From the NCBI GenBank assembly GCA_964017065.1, contig OZ024784.1, positions 600,382 to 664,381 of the forward strand: a DNA stretch of 64,000 nucleotides, given 5' to 3'. The position numbers were made by a program, and so were the translations under genes. This DNA comes from Haliclona indistincta. Lineage: Eukaryota; Porifera; Demospongiae; Haplosclerida; Chalinidae. Below, piece by piece: positions 1 to 17,047 of the stretch (within the stretch, counting starts at the first letter, position 1; the number at the start of each line of letters is the position of its first letter). A model generated the notes under the pieces. It worked only from the letters and a program-made list of their open reading frames with translations. It made no database searches and was not told where the DNA came from.

Positions 1-1222
1 ATATCCAGAAGTAATGTTTTTCTACATATTATAAGGCTTGTTTCATTAAAATCAATGCAGTAGTTCCTGAGTTATAGTGTAAAAATACTGAACTTTAAAA
101 ACGTGGGACATTTCCGTTTTGACAGTCTGATTGTTAGTTTCTATAATTCATCAGTAAGATAAGCAACCTGTCAGTCATATATGTGAAAATTAGTGTTGTC
201 CTGTCATATCTTGCTTAGTTATCGTATAATAATTAATAATGCATTGTTGATTATTGCTATTAAAGAGATAATAGCAGTTCCCAGAGTCCTGAATGCAGTT
301 GCAGCTGACTGGCCAAAGATCTAGTCCTATCACTGTCCATAAAAGTCTTGTTCTTTGCAGTGTGTTCTTTGAAACACTAAATAATGTATAGTACGATCTG
401 TACTACAGACACAGATACTTTCAATATTTTCATTGCAGATTTTGTCAGTAAACGACTTACCAACACTGTTTAGAAGTCATGGCTAGTAACTGTGTTAATT
501 GTTACCATTCATAGTAGCATTATACAACCTTTACATAGGAGAATCAAAGATGGCGCCGCCAAATAGCCGTAGAAAACGGTGGGACACTTTCGTTTTGACA
601 TCTTTACGCAGCCAAGTATAGTACTAAATTGAAGCTAATACCCAGGCCTACAGAAATAGTAACTTATCTGTGTTGTCTGCCTTACCGTCTGAGAGTATGC
701 CACTCTAAAAGCTACAACTCGACCCAACCAATCCTGAGCTCGGCGAACTTGTAACCGTCGTACATTTCCTCTGAAACACGCTACCAATCCCAGTTTTGAT
801 AGAACAAAAGAGCCAACATTTTAAAGTTGAAATCCGTATTCTGAAGTAACAAGTCGATGTAGAACAGATATAAAAACGACGTTTCCTGAGCTGACTAGCT
901 TTCATGTTTTCTCCTCAAACGTCCAGGGCACCGCCTACTTCCTGTTAAAATAAACTTGGGCAATTTTCGACCCTAGCGGTTTGACTGTACAAACAAGCAT
1001 TTATAGTAACTCTGTACGCGCGCGATGACCTTTGACCCTAGTTGAATGTCTGCCCTTAACGGGATTCAATTCAAATTCCACAGCTTGCTGCGGTCGTCAA
1101 GCGAATTCACGCTCCATTTCTCCCTCGTGGTTGTGTTCATTCTTTTCAACAAACAGTAAGACTATTAAAGCTTTCCTTACTTGTTCACGCGTGTTACCAC
1201 TGTGTTTGTCACTCGTTTAGCT
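1..1222. other. Left-edge non-coding stretch
   Basis: No convincing coding exon is visible on either strand. A short motif (gggaca-tt-cgttttgaca) occurs twice, near 104-124 and 580-602. The second copy lies just after an aagatggcgccgcc motif at 547-560 that resembles a YY1-type initiator site and opens a reading frame of only 23 codons (550-621). This could be a promoter or a degenerate repeat. Confidence 0.3.
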
Positions 1223-1447
1223 ATGGCTGCTACTAACTGGCTATTCTCCATTATCTGGTTCTTTGTGCTACTCTTGCTAGCCTGGCCGATAGGTTTCCTC
1301 TGCGGCAATCTCTACGTGCTCCTCTGTCCCTTCACTGCCTGCTGTACGTGCATGACAGCCGTTACTGATTTCCTTCATAAAGGACTCAACCTACCCCGCA
1401 CTGTCGCCGGATACATGGTTCAGGGCCGATCATGTGGCTCCATCTAG
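1223..1447 (+). CDS. Small cysteine-rich membrane or secreted protein, 74 residues
   Basis: The chosen ATG is at 1223; an in-frame upstream start would add 14 residues but would place the hydrophobic segment internally. The product opens with a long hydrophobic stretch (NWLFSIIWFFVLLLLAWPIG) that could be a signal anchor or transmembrane helix, followed by YVLLCPFTACCTC and a conserved-looking tail (FLHKGLNLPRTVA..M..G.SC). The aromatic start, AWP, the PF..C cluster and the LP...M...SC ending remind me of small uncharacterised animal membrane proteins, but I cannot name a family. It is intronless as far as the frame shows and ends at TAG 1445-1447. Topology: one strong and one weaker hydrophobic segment. 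Function unknown. Confidence 0.5.
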   Translation: MAATNWLFSIIWFFVLLLLAWPIGFLCGNLYVLLCPFTACCTCMTAVTDFLHKGLNLPRTVAGYMVQGRSCGSI

Positions 1448-1680
1448 CTATGACCAATTCTCTCATCAATCATAAACCACTGCTAGTGCTGATCTTCACA
1501 AGTAATTTTTTATAGATACTAGAAATCCAGACAGGCTTGCCTACTGTAGAGACCTGCCTTGTATAGTAGTGTGTATAATATCATGTTTCTTATCTCATGT
1601 ACATGTAGTACAAAAATAGAATGATCTGGTCCACACATAGATAGTCAATATAAACAACAATGATTGATTAGTGCTTGTGG

Positions 1681-3741
1681 TTACGGTCTTGTATGCTTGT
1701 CTGTGGTCACCAGTTGAGCAGCAAAGTTCACAATAGCTGGGAACATCTCCTGACAAGAAGGAAGGATTTGGGAGGTGAAGAAACCATTAAACAAGAGCTC
1801 ATTGTCACTGCTGCTAACCTCAGCTGGAGGGAGCATAAAGCTGGTGTATGTCTTGGTGTCATCATCTACTGGTCTTAGCTCTACTGTCAGTGGTACGGGT
1901 GTGACCTGGGCTCCGCCTTTTTCAGTGTTGTGATCTCTGAACTCATCACTGAACAACCTGTGTGATCAGTAGAGGTCACATGGTGTGTCACATGACCCAA
2001 CACCACCTACCAGTCACCAAAGGTCCCAGTGGCTACATAGATTGATCCCATCTGATGCACTATGTATTTCTTACCAAGCTGTGTAAACGGAATGCTATAC
2101 AGTAGTACCACAATGATTACACACTTTGCCTGCTTGCATAGCAAACTGCTCAGCCGCCAGCTTCAACTTCAGAGCATCGCTGGGGACATTTGTGGTCCAA
2201 CCTAGGCAGCATTGATTACAGTGATTGATAAACAGCCAAAAAACCAACAATACTCTGATTCAAAAACAACTGTTGTAAGCACAGTACAATCAGTAACAAA
2301 TAATATTTAGTACCAATGTACGGCCTTTCCTTACACATAGCTTAGTATACTCTAGCTTCAATACACACACAGTGTAGTATACCCTATGACTGTTTGGCTT
2401 CCTTACCATATGGATAAACTATGATCTGTGAGAAGGAGTGGAAATCTAGTCCGCCTACAACTGGGGCATTGGCTTTCAAGTACTTCACTATTGCTTGGAC
2501 TTCCTTCTCTGAGGCAGCCGAGGGTCCTCGATAAGTCTCGCCACATGGATCACCAGCCTCACCCTGTGAGACACACTGGTCACATGTGATGATGATACTA
2601 CAGTGTTCACCTCGTCCCACTTGATGTTGAAGTTACGATTGAGATCTACTCCAGCGCATTTGACACTGCTGGTGTATCTAGCGACATTTTTCCTCCAAAA
2701 CCGATACGTGGGGTACATGAACCGCGACAGCTTCGAGAGAAAGAGAGAGATATAAAACGACCAGGTAGTGGTAGTCTACCTCATATCCATCAGGATTAAG
2801 AACAGGCACTATAATGAACTCCACCTTCTTCAACACATCAGCAACCTGTGTAGCATAGAGAACACTCCTCTATAGAGGGCAAGGACCAAGATTACAGATC
2901 TCTTACTTACATCAGATAGAGCTGCAGTAGCCAGGTTCCAGGCAGTGTACATACACACAGGACCAGTGATCCACTCTCCTAAAGCAAAACAAAAAAAATT
3001 CCTACATACATAAGCCTTTGTGTCATAGTAGCTATCTACCACTTACGTGCATGCATGAGGCACTGTAGATGGACCTTGGGTCTGCTGGTAGCTGCACCGT
3101 TAGACCAGTCTGATACATGCACCGCCATGATGTCCCTACCCTGCTGGGTGGTACCAATGCTCTCTACTATGCGTACCCGGGATGGATATTGATTGGACAG
3201 CAGCCGATACCAATGATAGATACTGGATAGATTATGCTGAAACAAAGACATCAAAATCATACCAGGCATGAAAGTGATGATGCTCATATGGGTGTGTGTA
3301 ACTCACATAAGATTGGAACCAGTGGACTCCTATGAGTGACTGGGTGCTCCTTCTCATGATCGTATGGTAGTTACTGAGCTCATCAGTGCTGTTAACTATG
3401 TCTGAAACGCGAGCAACATGAGTACAGTCACTCAATCCGAGAGAGGACAAGGACAAGGCGGAGTTTGATGACAGCAAAGTGATGTGAGTGCGGCTGGAAT
3501 GAAGTGACACCAGCTCTCTGTGGTTCTCTACTCGTTTGGTCGCCTCTGGTGACGAGTATCGGCTACAGTACATAAACATGGTTACCCAGACATCGATCCC
3601 CTCCCATACATGCACTCACCATCTAGAGATGGTCGCCTGCGCTACATCGTAGCCGACCAACGGTACGGTCTCTTCGCTTGCTCCTCCGTCAGCAGCGAGA
3701 GCTGAACAGATGAGGAAGAAGAGTGCTACCAGTAACTCCAT
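1681..3741 (-). CDS. Secreted M14 zinc carboxypeptidase (A/B type), multi-exon
   Basis: A metallocarboxypeptidase of the M14A/B group, removing C-terminal residues from peptides outside the cell or in the secretory path. About nine exons are read on the minus strand. Exon 1 (3741-3620) encodes a signal peptide (MELLVALFFLICSALA) and the start of a propeptide. Then come the zinc motif H-A-R-E-W (split by an intron near 3043/2978), the PVLNPDGYE segment (about 2845-2780), CAGVDLNRNFN with the substrate-binding N-R (about 2645), GLDFHSFSQ with the third zinc His (about 2440), GSIYVATGTFGDW (about 2040) and VELRP with the catalytic Glu (about 1870). The stop is TAA at 1681-1683. All catalytic residues are present, so it is probably active. 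The position matching residue 255 of bovine CPA is Gly (Y-V-A-T-G-T-F-G-D-W), unlike Ile in CPA or Asp in CPB. Exon 2 (about 3564-3307) has a long Ser-rich propeptide-like part and is the least certain. Confidence 0.88.
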
Positions 3742-3880
3742 CGTGTCGTCTAGCCAAGGGAGGCGGCGGCCATCAATGGGTCCTTTGTGTGTTTACACGT
3801 GCGGAATAATGCGTGGGTGTTGAACACAAAGGCGTGCTATGGGCGGGGCTTGTTCACGTGTAGCAGACTAGCAGCGCAGC
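3742..3880. promoter_or_regulatory. Bidirectional promoter between carboxypeptidase and TRMT10A
   Basis: Only 139 bp separate the two divergent ATGs. The interval holds a GC box (gggcggggc, 3841-3849), a perfect E-box CACGTG (3855-3860) and a GGCGGCGGCCAT element near 3761-3773. No TATA box is seen. Both genes' 5' untranslated regions and promoter must fit here. Confidence 0.55.
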
Positions 3881-5626
3881 ATGGCTGATAAGGAAGATGA
3901 TGGTCCTGAGCCTAAGAGGCAGAAGCAATGTGACTCAGACAACGTGTCCGTAACTACTGCTCGTATTGTTTATGATAGCTATGAGGAGAGGCAAGCTCTG
4001 ATGAGCAGCATACAGTCGTCCCTGCCAGATGGTCTGTCAAAACATCAGAGAAAGAAGCAGTTGAAACTCAAGTACAGAGAAGCAATGAGAGCTACGTGGA
4101 AGTATGAGTTAGCATTGGACTAACATCACTTGTGTGTGTGTGTTCATTAGGAAGCAACAGAAGGAGAAGGAACGAGAGAAGAGGAGAAAAAAGCGACTCG
4201 ACACATCACAACAGGATCCAGCAGCTGCTGTTGATAGTAAGTATGTATCAGTGCACAGTCTGGTCCCTCTATAGTGCTAGCACAGGACCAAGACTGGTCA
4301 CTAAGCTGATGTCATGCGGTGATGCTAGTAAAGTGAGAGTGGCGATTGAACTGGGCTATGACCATCTCATGGACGACCAGGTAACAACTACCGTAAACGT
4401 AAATTTTTGTGTTTTTGTCAATTATGTCGAATTTGGAATTTTCTTGGGTAAAAAAATTTGTTGCTCCAATATAGGAATTACCAGGGGATTATGCAAAATT
4501 TTTCGTGCTTTTGGAGCACCTACGAAAAATGGGAAAATTTTTATGCACGAAATTTCTACGTTTATAGTAAACCCAGTAAATGTCGCACCAAGGTTTCCAA
4601 TAATTCTCAGTAGTCACCTATAAACCCAAAAAGTTGATTTAGTAAGAAGGCAAGGATGAAACCTTGTTTTCACATTAAATGTACGCAATATTACCAGCTT
4701 TGTCATTCTCTTTCCTAGGATATCAAGAAACTGATGAAGCAGTGCCAGAGATGCTATGCTGTGAATAGGAGAGCAGAGAAACCACTCCAGGTGAGTGGAA
4801 GAGAGACAGAGACTCACCCTGACACTGTTGCAGCTGTACTTCACTGGGTTCAAAGGCAAGTGCAAGCAGCACATGGACCAGCACTCAGATGGCTATGAGC
4901 ATTGGGATGTGAGTTGGAAGGAGAGAGAAATGGAGAGAGAAAGTGGGAAGTCACGTCGTCTCGTCTTTATACAGGTCAACTTTCGAGAAGCTAGTTATGA
5001 TAGTGAATTTGCGAAGGAAGACATAGTATTTCTGACAGCAGACTCACCTAATGTATTGAAAGGTAGGTTGACAGTGTATGCTGACGTACCATTGTACTCT
5101 GCTACGCCATCTTCTCTATCATAGACCTTGAAGCTAGCAAGGTCTATATCATAGGAGGACTAGTGGATCACAACCACCATAAGGTATGTCTATAGCCTCT
5201 CTCCTCCACTCTCTCCCTCTCTCTCTGTATACAGGGCCATTGTTATAAGCAGGCACAAGAGGCAGCAGTGGCTCATGCCCAGCTACCCATTAGTAGCTTT
5301 GTAAAGCTAAACAGTAGGAATGTGCTTGCTGTTAGTCATGGTTAGTCCCACATGATGATGTAGCTCAAGCTAGCTGTTCTTGAATTTCAATTTTCGTAGT
5401 TTTCGAGATTCTTTTGTCCTTCGAGCAGCACAAGAACTGGCAGAAAGCATTCTATGATGGCGTGCCTGCTCGCAAGATGCAGCAAGAGTCACTACCCTGC
5501 ACTCCTGAGACTAAACACGAGGAGAGTCCATCATTATTAGTTGAGCCGAGTGAGAGAGAAAGTGTAGCAAAGGAAAGCAAACAGTCACTAAATCCATCAA
5601 ACACTAGTGTCTCTGAGAATGGTTAA
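3881..5626 (+). CDS. TRMT10A: tRNA (guanine-9-N1)-methyltransferase, TRMT10A type
   Basis: A SAM-dependent SPOUT methyltransferase that makes m1G9 in cytosolic or nuclear tRNAs. Exon 1 (3881 to about 4099) encodes an acidic N-terminus and the conserved LSKHQRKKQLK segment; the next exon continues with a Lys/Arg-rich run (about 4151-4235). Later exons give VAIELGYDHLMDDQ (about 4335-4380), DIKKLMKQCQRCYAVNRRAE (about 4720-4790), LYFTGFKGK (about 4830), the QHMDQHSDGYEHWDV segment, EDIVFLTADSPNVL (about 5020), then VYIIGGLVDHNHHKG (about 5140-5185), the SPOUT knot signature containing the catalytic Asp region, and LPISSFVKLNSRNVLAVSHV with FEILL. The last exon codes QKAFYDGVPARK and a Ser/Glu-rich tail like that of vertebrate TRMT10A. 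The stop is TAA at 5624-5626. About eight exons, with short introns of 50-300 bp. Fully consistent with a functional orthologue. Confidence 0.9.
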
Positions 5627-5660
5627 CTGTTTTTAAAATAATTTTGGTACCAATAATTCA

Positions 5661-6188
5661 TGTCACACTGCTGCAGTAGGTATGCATGCCAACCAGTGAT
5701 ACTACACATGTCACACTGCTGCAGTAGGTATGCATGACAACCAGTGATACTACACATGTCACACTGCTGCAGTAGGTATGCATGACAACCAGTGATACTA
5801 CACATGTCACACTGCTGCAGTAGGTATGCATGACAACCAGTGATACTACACATGTCACACTGCTGCAGTAGGTATGCATGCCAACCAGTGATACTACACA
5901 TGTCACACTGCTGCAGTAGGTATGCATGCCAACCAGTGATACTACACATGTCACACTGCTGCAGTAGGTATGCATGACAACCAGTGATACTACACATGTC
6001 ACACTGCTGCAGTAGGTATGCATGACAACCAGTGATACTACACATGTCACACTGCTGCAGTAGGTATGCATGACAACCAGTGATACTACACATGTCACAC
6101 TGCTGCAGTAGGTATGCATGACAACCAGTGATACTACACATGTCACACTGCTGCAGTAGGTATGCATGACAACCAGTGATACTACAAG
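5661..6188. repeat. 48-bp minisatellite, 11 copies
   Basis: A unit beginning tgtcacactgctgcagtagg recurs every 48 bp (starts at 5661, 5709, 5757 and so on) for 11 near-identical copies, with a c/a variant at one site (atgccaacc or atgacaacc). Because 48 is a multiple of three, two minus-strand frames stay open across the array. These are not credible genes. It lies 35 bp after the TRMT10A stop. Confidence 0.95.
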
Positions 6189-6546
6189 CTGCTTGGAGCA
6201 TTGCATAATGAGAAAGCTCTTATAAACCGTACATCATGTGCAGTCTAAAAATGAAGTTTGTTAATCATGATCATTTTGGTCACAGCTATCACACCCAATG
6301 CCATTTGATGTGTTACCTAGAAATTCGGTGTGAACAATAAATTAATTTCTAGTGATGAGTATGTGTGTCGCTTTGCAAGTGGCCTTACGCCCAGTCCTGT
6401 GATCTCTATCAATTATGCAAACCGAATCGGTGCAAACTGCAAAAGCGAATTCGCGGGCGAATTTGGGCAGGGCTGGCTACGCCCAACAATAAATCGCGCC
6501 CCTAATAATTATCATTTCACTTGTATGTGCATGCTCAGTCAGCACT

Positions 6547-7509
6547 ATGGCAAGCACGAGCTCTATCTTGGCTGCCGGGTTCTCATCTGCTTTTAACACA
6601 ACCATCCTCACTTATGAAGACTACCAGGAGAAGCTAAAGCAAGATCCGTCTAGCGCAGAAGGTTCTCAAGCGCTCGACATAGAGCAGTTGCTGAGATTCA
6701 GTCAGATGTGTGGCACTGTCGGCGACCATGCTGCTAATAAAGCACTGATTAAGGTACACGTGAAGACGCTTACGGGAACGACAATAGAGATAGCGGTGCC
6801 GGTAGATGCTACCGTACAGCGTCTTAAAGGAGCCATAGAAGACAAGGAGCGCATTCCCGTGGAGCAACAGCGGCTAGTATTCTCATCAGCTCCTCTAGAA
6901 GATGACGAGACACTTGAGCATTATGGAATACACTCGGAGTCTACAGTAATGATGATTATAAGGTGTAAGGGCGGTGCTTCCATGTTGTACCACATGGACA
7001 CGTCTCTTCTCGATCCTCGCTTTGATTACGACTTCTCCGGAATGAAAGACGATGGCACTAAGTTAATGAGAGGAGGATATCAATTCTATAGGCCGTACGG
7101 ATGGAAAAAGATTGCTCTGAAAGTCCTCAATTGTTATTCGGACAACGTCTGGTTGGGTCCCAATGGTTTGAGGGTGGCCGATGCCCCAGGGGAGTGGCCT
7201 GTATCGTATCATGGGAGTGGTACCAATGAAGAAGGGAGGAACATAGCTCAGTATGGCTCACAGCAGACCAAGGGGAAAGGGGACGTCTATGAGAGAGGCA
7301 TCTTCATGTCACCCGACATCGCTGTTGCTGCTAAGTTTGCAAGCACTTTTGAACACGCCGGCAGAAACTACAAAATGGTTTTGCAAAACAGAGTGAACCC
7401 CGAGGGTCTGAGGATGGTGGTAGGAGGCGGAGCAGCTGGTGAACAGTACTGGATCCAACCCAAACCAGAATTCGTTAGACCATATGGAATATGCATACAA
7501 TCAGTTTAA
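6547..7509 (+). CDS. Ubiquitin-like domain fused to an ADP-ribosyltransferase-like domain
   Basis: An intronless 320-residue protein. Residues 1-67 form a divergent leader. Residues 68-143 are a full 76-residue ubiquitin-like domain (VKTLTGTT, DKERIPVEQQRLVF, ESTVMMI) ending in R-C-K-G-G. By alignment K6, K27 and K33 are kept, K11, K29, K48 and K63 are lost, and I44 is Val. Residues 183-320 (PYGWKKIALKV, WPVSYHGSG at 218-225, RGIFMSPDIAVAAKFAS at 250-266, YWIQPK, RPYGICI at 311-317) resemble a PARP/ART-like fold: a Y-H-G motif on strand one and the G-I-[FY]-x-S-P...A..[YF]A block. I recall similar Ub-plus-ART-like proteins in sponges and some fungi, but no function is established to my knowledge. 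The transferase assignment is an inference: the usual H-Y-E triad is only partly apparent. The GG at 142-143 could be a processing site. The start context is gcactATGg. Confidence 0.72.
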   Translation: MASTSSILAAGFSSAFNTTILTYEDYQEKLKQDPSSAEGSQALDIEQLLRFSQMCGTVGDHAANKALIKVHVKTLTGTTIEIAVPVDATVQRLKGAIEDKERIPVEQQRLVFSSAPLEDDETLEHYGIHSESTVMMIIRCKGGASMLYHMDTSLLDPRFDYDFSGMKDDGTKLMRGGYQFYRPYGWKKIALKVLNCYSDNVWLGPNGLRVADAPGEWPVSYHGSGTNEEGRNIAQYGSQQTKGKGDVYERGIFMSPDIAVAAKFASTFEHAGRNYKMVLQNRVNPEGLRMVVGGGAAGEQYWIQPKPEFVRPYGICIQSV

Positions 7510-7514
7510 ACATG

Positions 7515-7520
7515 AATAAA
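7515..7520 (+). terminator. Poly(A) signal of the Ub-ART gene
   Basis: A canonical AATAAA begins six bases after the stop codon, implying a very short 3' untranslated region. Confidence 0.6.
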
Positions 7521-7990
7521 CAAGTCCCTCAAACTTGTAAATTTCCTTTTACTTGTGTGCTAGTTTGTGTTAACAGTATAGAAAAACAGATTTTGGTTCT
7601 ATGACGACATGGGTATGATTAAGCTGTGTACTTGATCTCATACTGCTGTTGACGGGAGCATTGTTATGGAACAGAGGTACCGAAAGGTCATAGGATTGCC
7701 AGATGGTGAACATAGCAATGATATTAGTTCAGTACAGCGGCTGATATCACATTCCTTGAGGCTGATGGAGAGAGTTTCCCAAGAACAACAATGACTGTGA
7801 CTTGTAACATTTCAACTGAGTCATGACGTTTCTTCATCCAGAGAGACATTTTGTACAAGGAGTATATTGATGAAATGTGAGAGAGAATGACCAATGCAAT
7901 ATGTAACAATGTTCTGCTGAGGTGTATGAATCCACTAGCCAAGTCTAGGCGGTTGCTAATTAGAAGGAAGAAGACTCTACAGCTATCCTA
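7521..7990. other. Intergenic, no gene seen
   Basis: Only short reading frames occur. One plus-strand frame of 42 codons from the ATG near 7665 (MEQRYRKVIGLPDGEHS...) has gene-like composition but no recognisable family and no splice context. Confidence 0.4.
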
Positions 7991-7993
7991 GTT

Positions 7994-9660
7994 AACCCTC
8001 GGCGCATGCGCGAGGGTTACGGTACTTGCTTTGTCATTCGTTCATTAACCCTCGGCGCATATGCGCGAGGGTTACGGTACTTGCTTTGTCATTAACCCTC
8101 GGCGCATGCGCGAGGGTTACGGTACTCAGTTTGTCATTCATTCATTCATTCTGTCCAATGAGCTGCAGAGACCATAGCGCACTTCCGAAACTCGGTAAAG
8201 GTATGAACAGGCTTAGCACGACAATGGCTTGCAATGTGACTCGTGGATTTTGCTAAAGTGCTTTCGTTCTCGAGTTATGTATGGCTGGCTCACCTTGACG
8301 GCCGTCTTGGACCTTTCTGACTACAAACGCGCCCATAGTTGACTATCTAGGTACTTGTAGATTCCATCTAAACAGCAGGACAGCCCTGGGGGTGCGTAGA
8401 CATCTCAAGAAAAAGCCTATAAGAGCCAATAGCAATGGCTACCTACTCAAGCGTTCACGGTCACGCCCACTTGACACACCTTGTCTCGGTTGTGGTCAGC
8501 ACTTTGCTGTCTTCTGGCTAGCAGTGCAGTTTCAATAGCAAGCAGGTTGGCTTTCGCTGCAAAGCTCCTTCTGCAAACCATAACTAAGGAACTAACTCTA
8601 CAATGTGCAACACGCCGAGGGTTTCGTGAAATCTGTTCATTCGTTCGTTCGTTCATTCATTCATTCATTCTGTCCAATGAGCTGCAGAGACCATCGCTCA
8701 CTTCTGAAACTCGGTAAAGGTATGAACAGGCTTAGCACAACAATGGCTTGCAATGTGACTCGTGGATTTTGCTAAAGTGCTTTCGTTCTCGAGTTATGGC
8801 TGGCTCACCTTGACGGCCGTCTTTGACCTCTCTGACGACAAAAGCGCCCATATTTGGCTACCTAGGTACTTGTAGATTCCATCTAAACCTTAGGACAGCT
8901 CTGGGGGTGCGTAGACATCTCAAGAAAAAGCCTATCAAAGCCAAGAGCAATGGCTACCAAGCTACTCGTGTTCACGGTCACGCCCACTTGACACACCTTG
9001 TCTCGATTGTGGTCAGCACTTTGCTGTCTTCTGGTTAGCAGTGCAGTTTCAATAGCAAGCAGGTTGGCTTTAGCTGCAAAGCTCCTTCTGCAAACCATAA
9101 CTAAGGAGCTAACTCTACAATGTGCAACACGCCGAGGGTTTCGTGAAATCTGTTCATTCATTCATTCATTCTGTCCAATGAGCTGCAGAGACCACCGCTC
9201 ACTTCTGAAACTCGGTAAAGGTATGAACAGGCTTAGCATGACAATGGCTTGCAATCTGACTTGTGGATTTTGCTAAAGTGCTTTCGTTCTCGAGTTATGT
9301 ATGGCTGACTCACCTTGACGGCCGTCTTTGACCTCTCTGACGACAAAAGCGTCCATAGTTGACTACCTAGGTACTTGTAGATTCCATCTAAACTGTAGGA
9401 CAGCTCTGGGGGTGCGTAGACATCTCAAGAAAAAGCGTATCAAAGCCAAGAGCAATGGCTACCTACTCGTGTTCACGGTCACGCCCACTTGACACACCTT
9501 GTCCTTGTGGTCAGCACTTTGCTGTCTTCTGTTTACCAGTACAGTTTCAATAGCAAACAGGTTGGCTGTAGCTGCAAAGCTCCTTTTGCAAACCATAACT
9601 AAGGAGCTAACTCTACAATGTTTGCAACGGTGCTCAAACGCCGAGGGTTTCGTGAAATCT
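7994..9660. repeat. Compound repeat with palindromic ends and three ~500-bp tandem units
   Basis: Three copies of a hairpin-forming motif AACCCTCG-n-CGAGGGTT start near 7995, 8047 and 8096. They are followed by three units of about 500-520 bp that share ctgtccaatgagctg (8151, 8670, 9171), ataactaagga and a right end cgccgagggttt (near 8611, 9130, 9640). The left ends (aaccctcggcg) and right ends (cgccgagggtt) are inverted copies, as in a non-autonomous DNA element whose body was amplified in tandem. Runs of (attc)n mark the unit joints. Short reading frames inside have no support as genes. Confidence 0.75.
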
Positions 9661-9837
9661 GTTCATATTGATGGTGTGCTTGTCTGATGCAGGTTTGACC
9701 TTGCAACAGACTTGTGGTAGTTTGTTAAGCAATCACTACTACTAGTCACCATTCAGATAGAACAGATAATCCCGTGTCTGCTACTAGGAGCCTGCTCTCC
9801 ACAAAATCAATGACATATCCGTGAGACACGTTTTAAA

Positions 9838-9878
9838 TTTGGCGCCAATAATGGGCTTTATGACGTCACGTTACGTAA
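9838..9878. promoter_or_regulatory. VPS41 core promoter with E2F-like, CRE and PAR-bZIP type sites
   Basis: Within 65 bp of the VPS41 ATG lie TTTGGCGCCAAT (near 9838-9849, E2F-like palindrome), a perfect CRE octamer TGACGTCA (9861-9868) and the palindrome TTACGTAA (9871-9878, consensus for PAR-bZIP/E4BP4 factors). Assignment is by motif only. Confidence 0.5.
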
Positions 9879-9900
9879 TTGTAAAGCCAAACAGTGAGAC

Positions 9901-16682
<6,782 letters not shown>

Positions 16683-17047
16683 CTCAACAATGGCTGTGTT
16701 TATAAATTGTAAAAGATCTTTTATTAATAATTTATTACGTGTTCAAATAATTATATACATTGTGAGGCAAATTACTCATCAAATTTTAAGTCTAAGAACC
16801 TACTTAGTGGTTGACTGCACATGTGTGCTTGGCTTGTTGTGATTTTCTTTGCATCATTTGCTGATGCTGTGGTCCCACACACATGACCACACCCAACTGG
16901 TAGCACACATGACCACACCCAACTGGTAAAACTATCTTGTACGTATGGTACAATGTATATAATTCTCATGATAATGCTTTTTGAGCTAAAAATAGAAGTG
17001 ATTTGTACATAAAATAAATAGTGCATTAATAAAATATGTGTCGTGCA
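16683..17047. other. Convergent intergenic spacer
   Basis: The 3' flanks of VPS41 (plus) and the chondroitin synthase-like gene (minus) share this AT-rich spacer. A 26-bp unit with acacatgaccacacccaact is duplicated near 16873-16927. No gene is seen. Confidence 0.6.

Noticed and set aside
4132..4623. 163-codon plus-strand frame inside TRMT10A
   Set aside because: It reads the TRMT10A exons in the wrong frame and runs through introns.
5623..6206. Two minus-strand repeat proteins of 182 and 192 residues
   Set aside because: The 48-bp minisatellite period is a multiple of three; no signal, splice or promoter context supports a gene.
8026..9687. Several 60-90 codon frames in the 8-9.7 kb block
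   Set aside because: They are repeated with the ~500-bp unit and show no conservation of frame between units.
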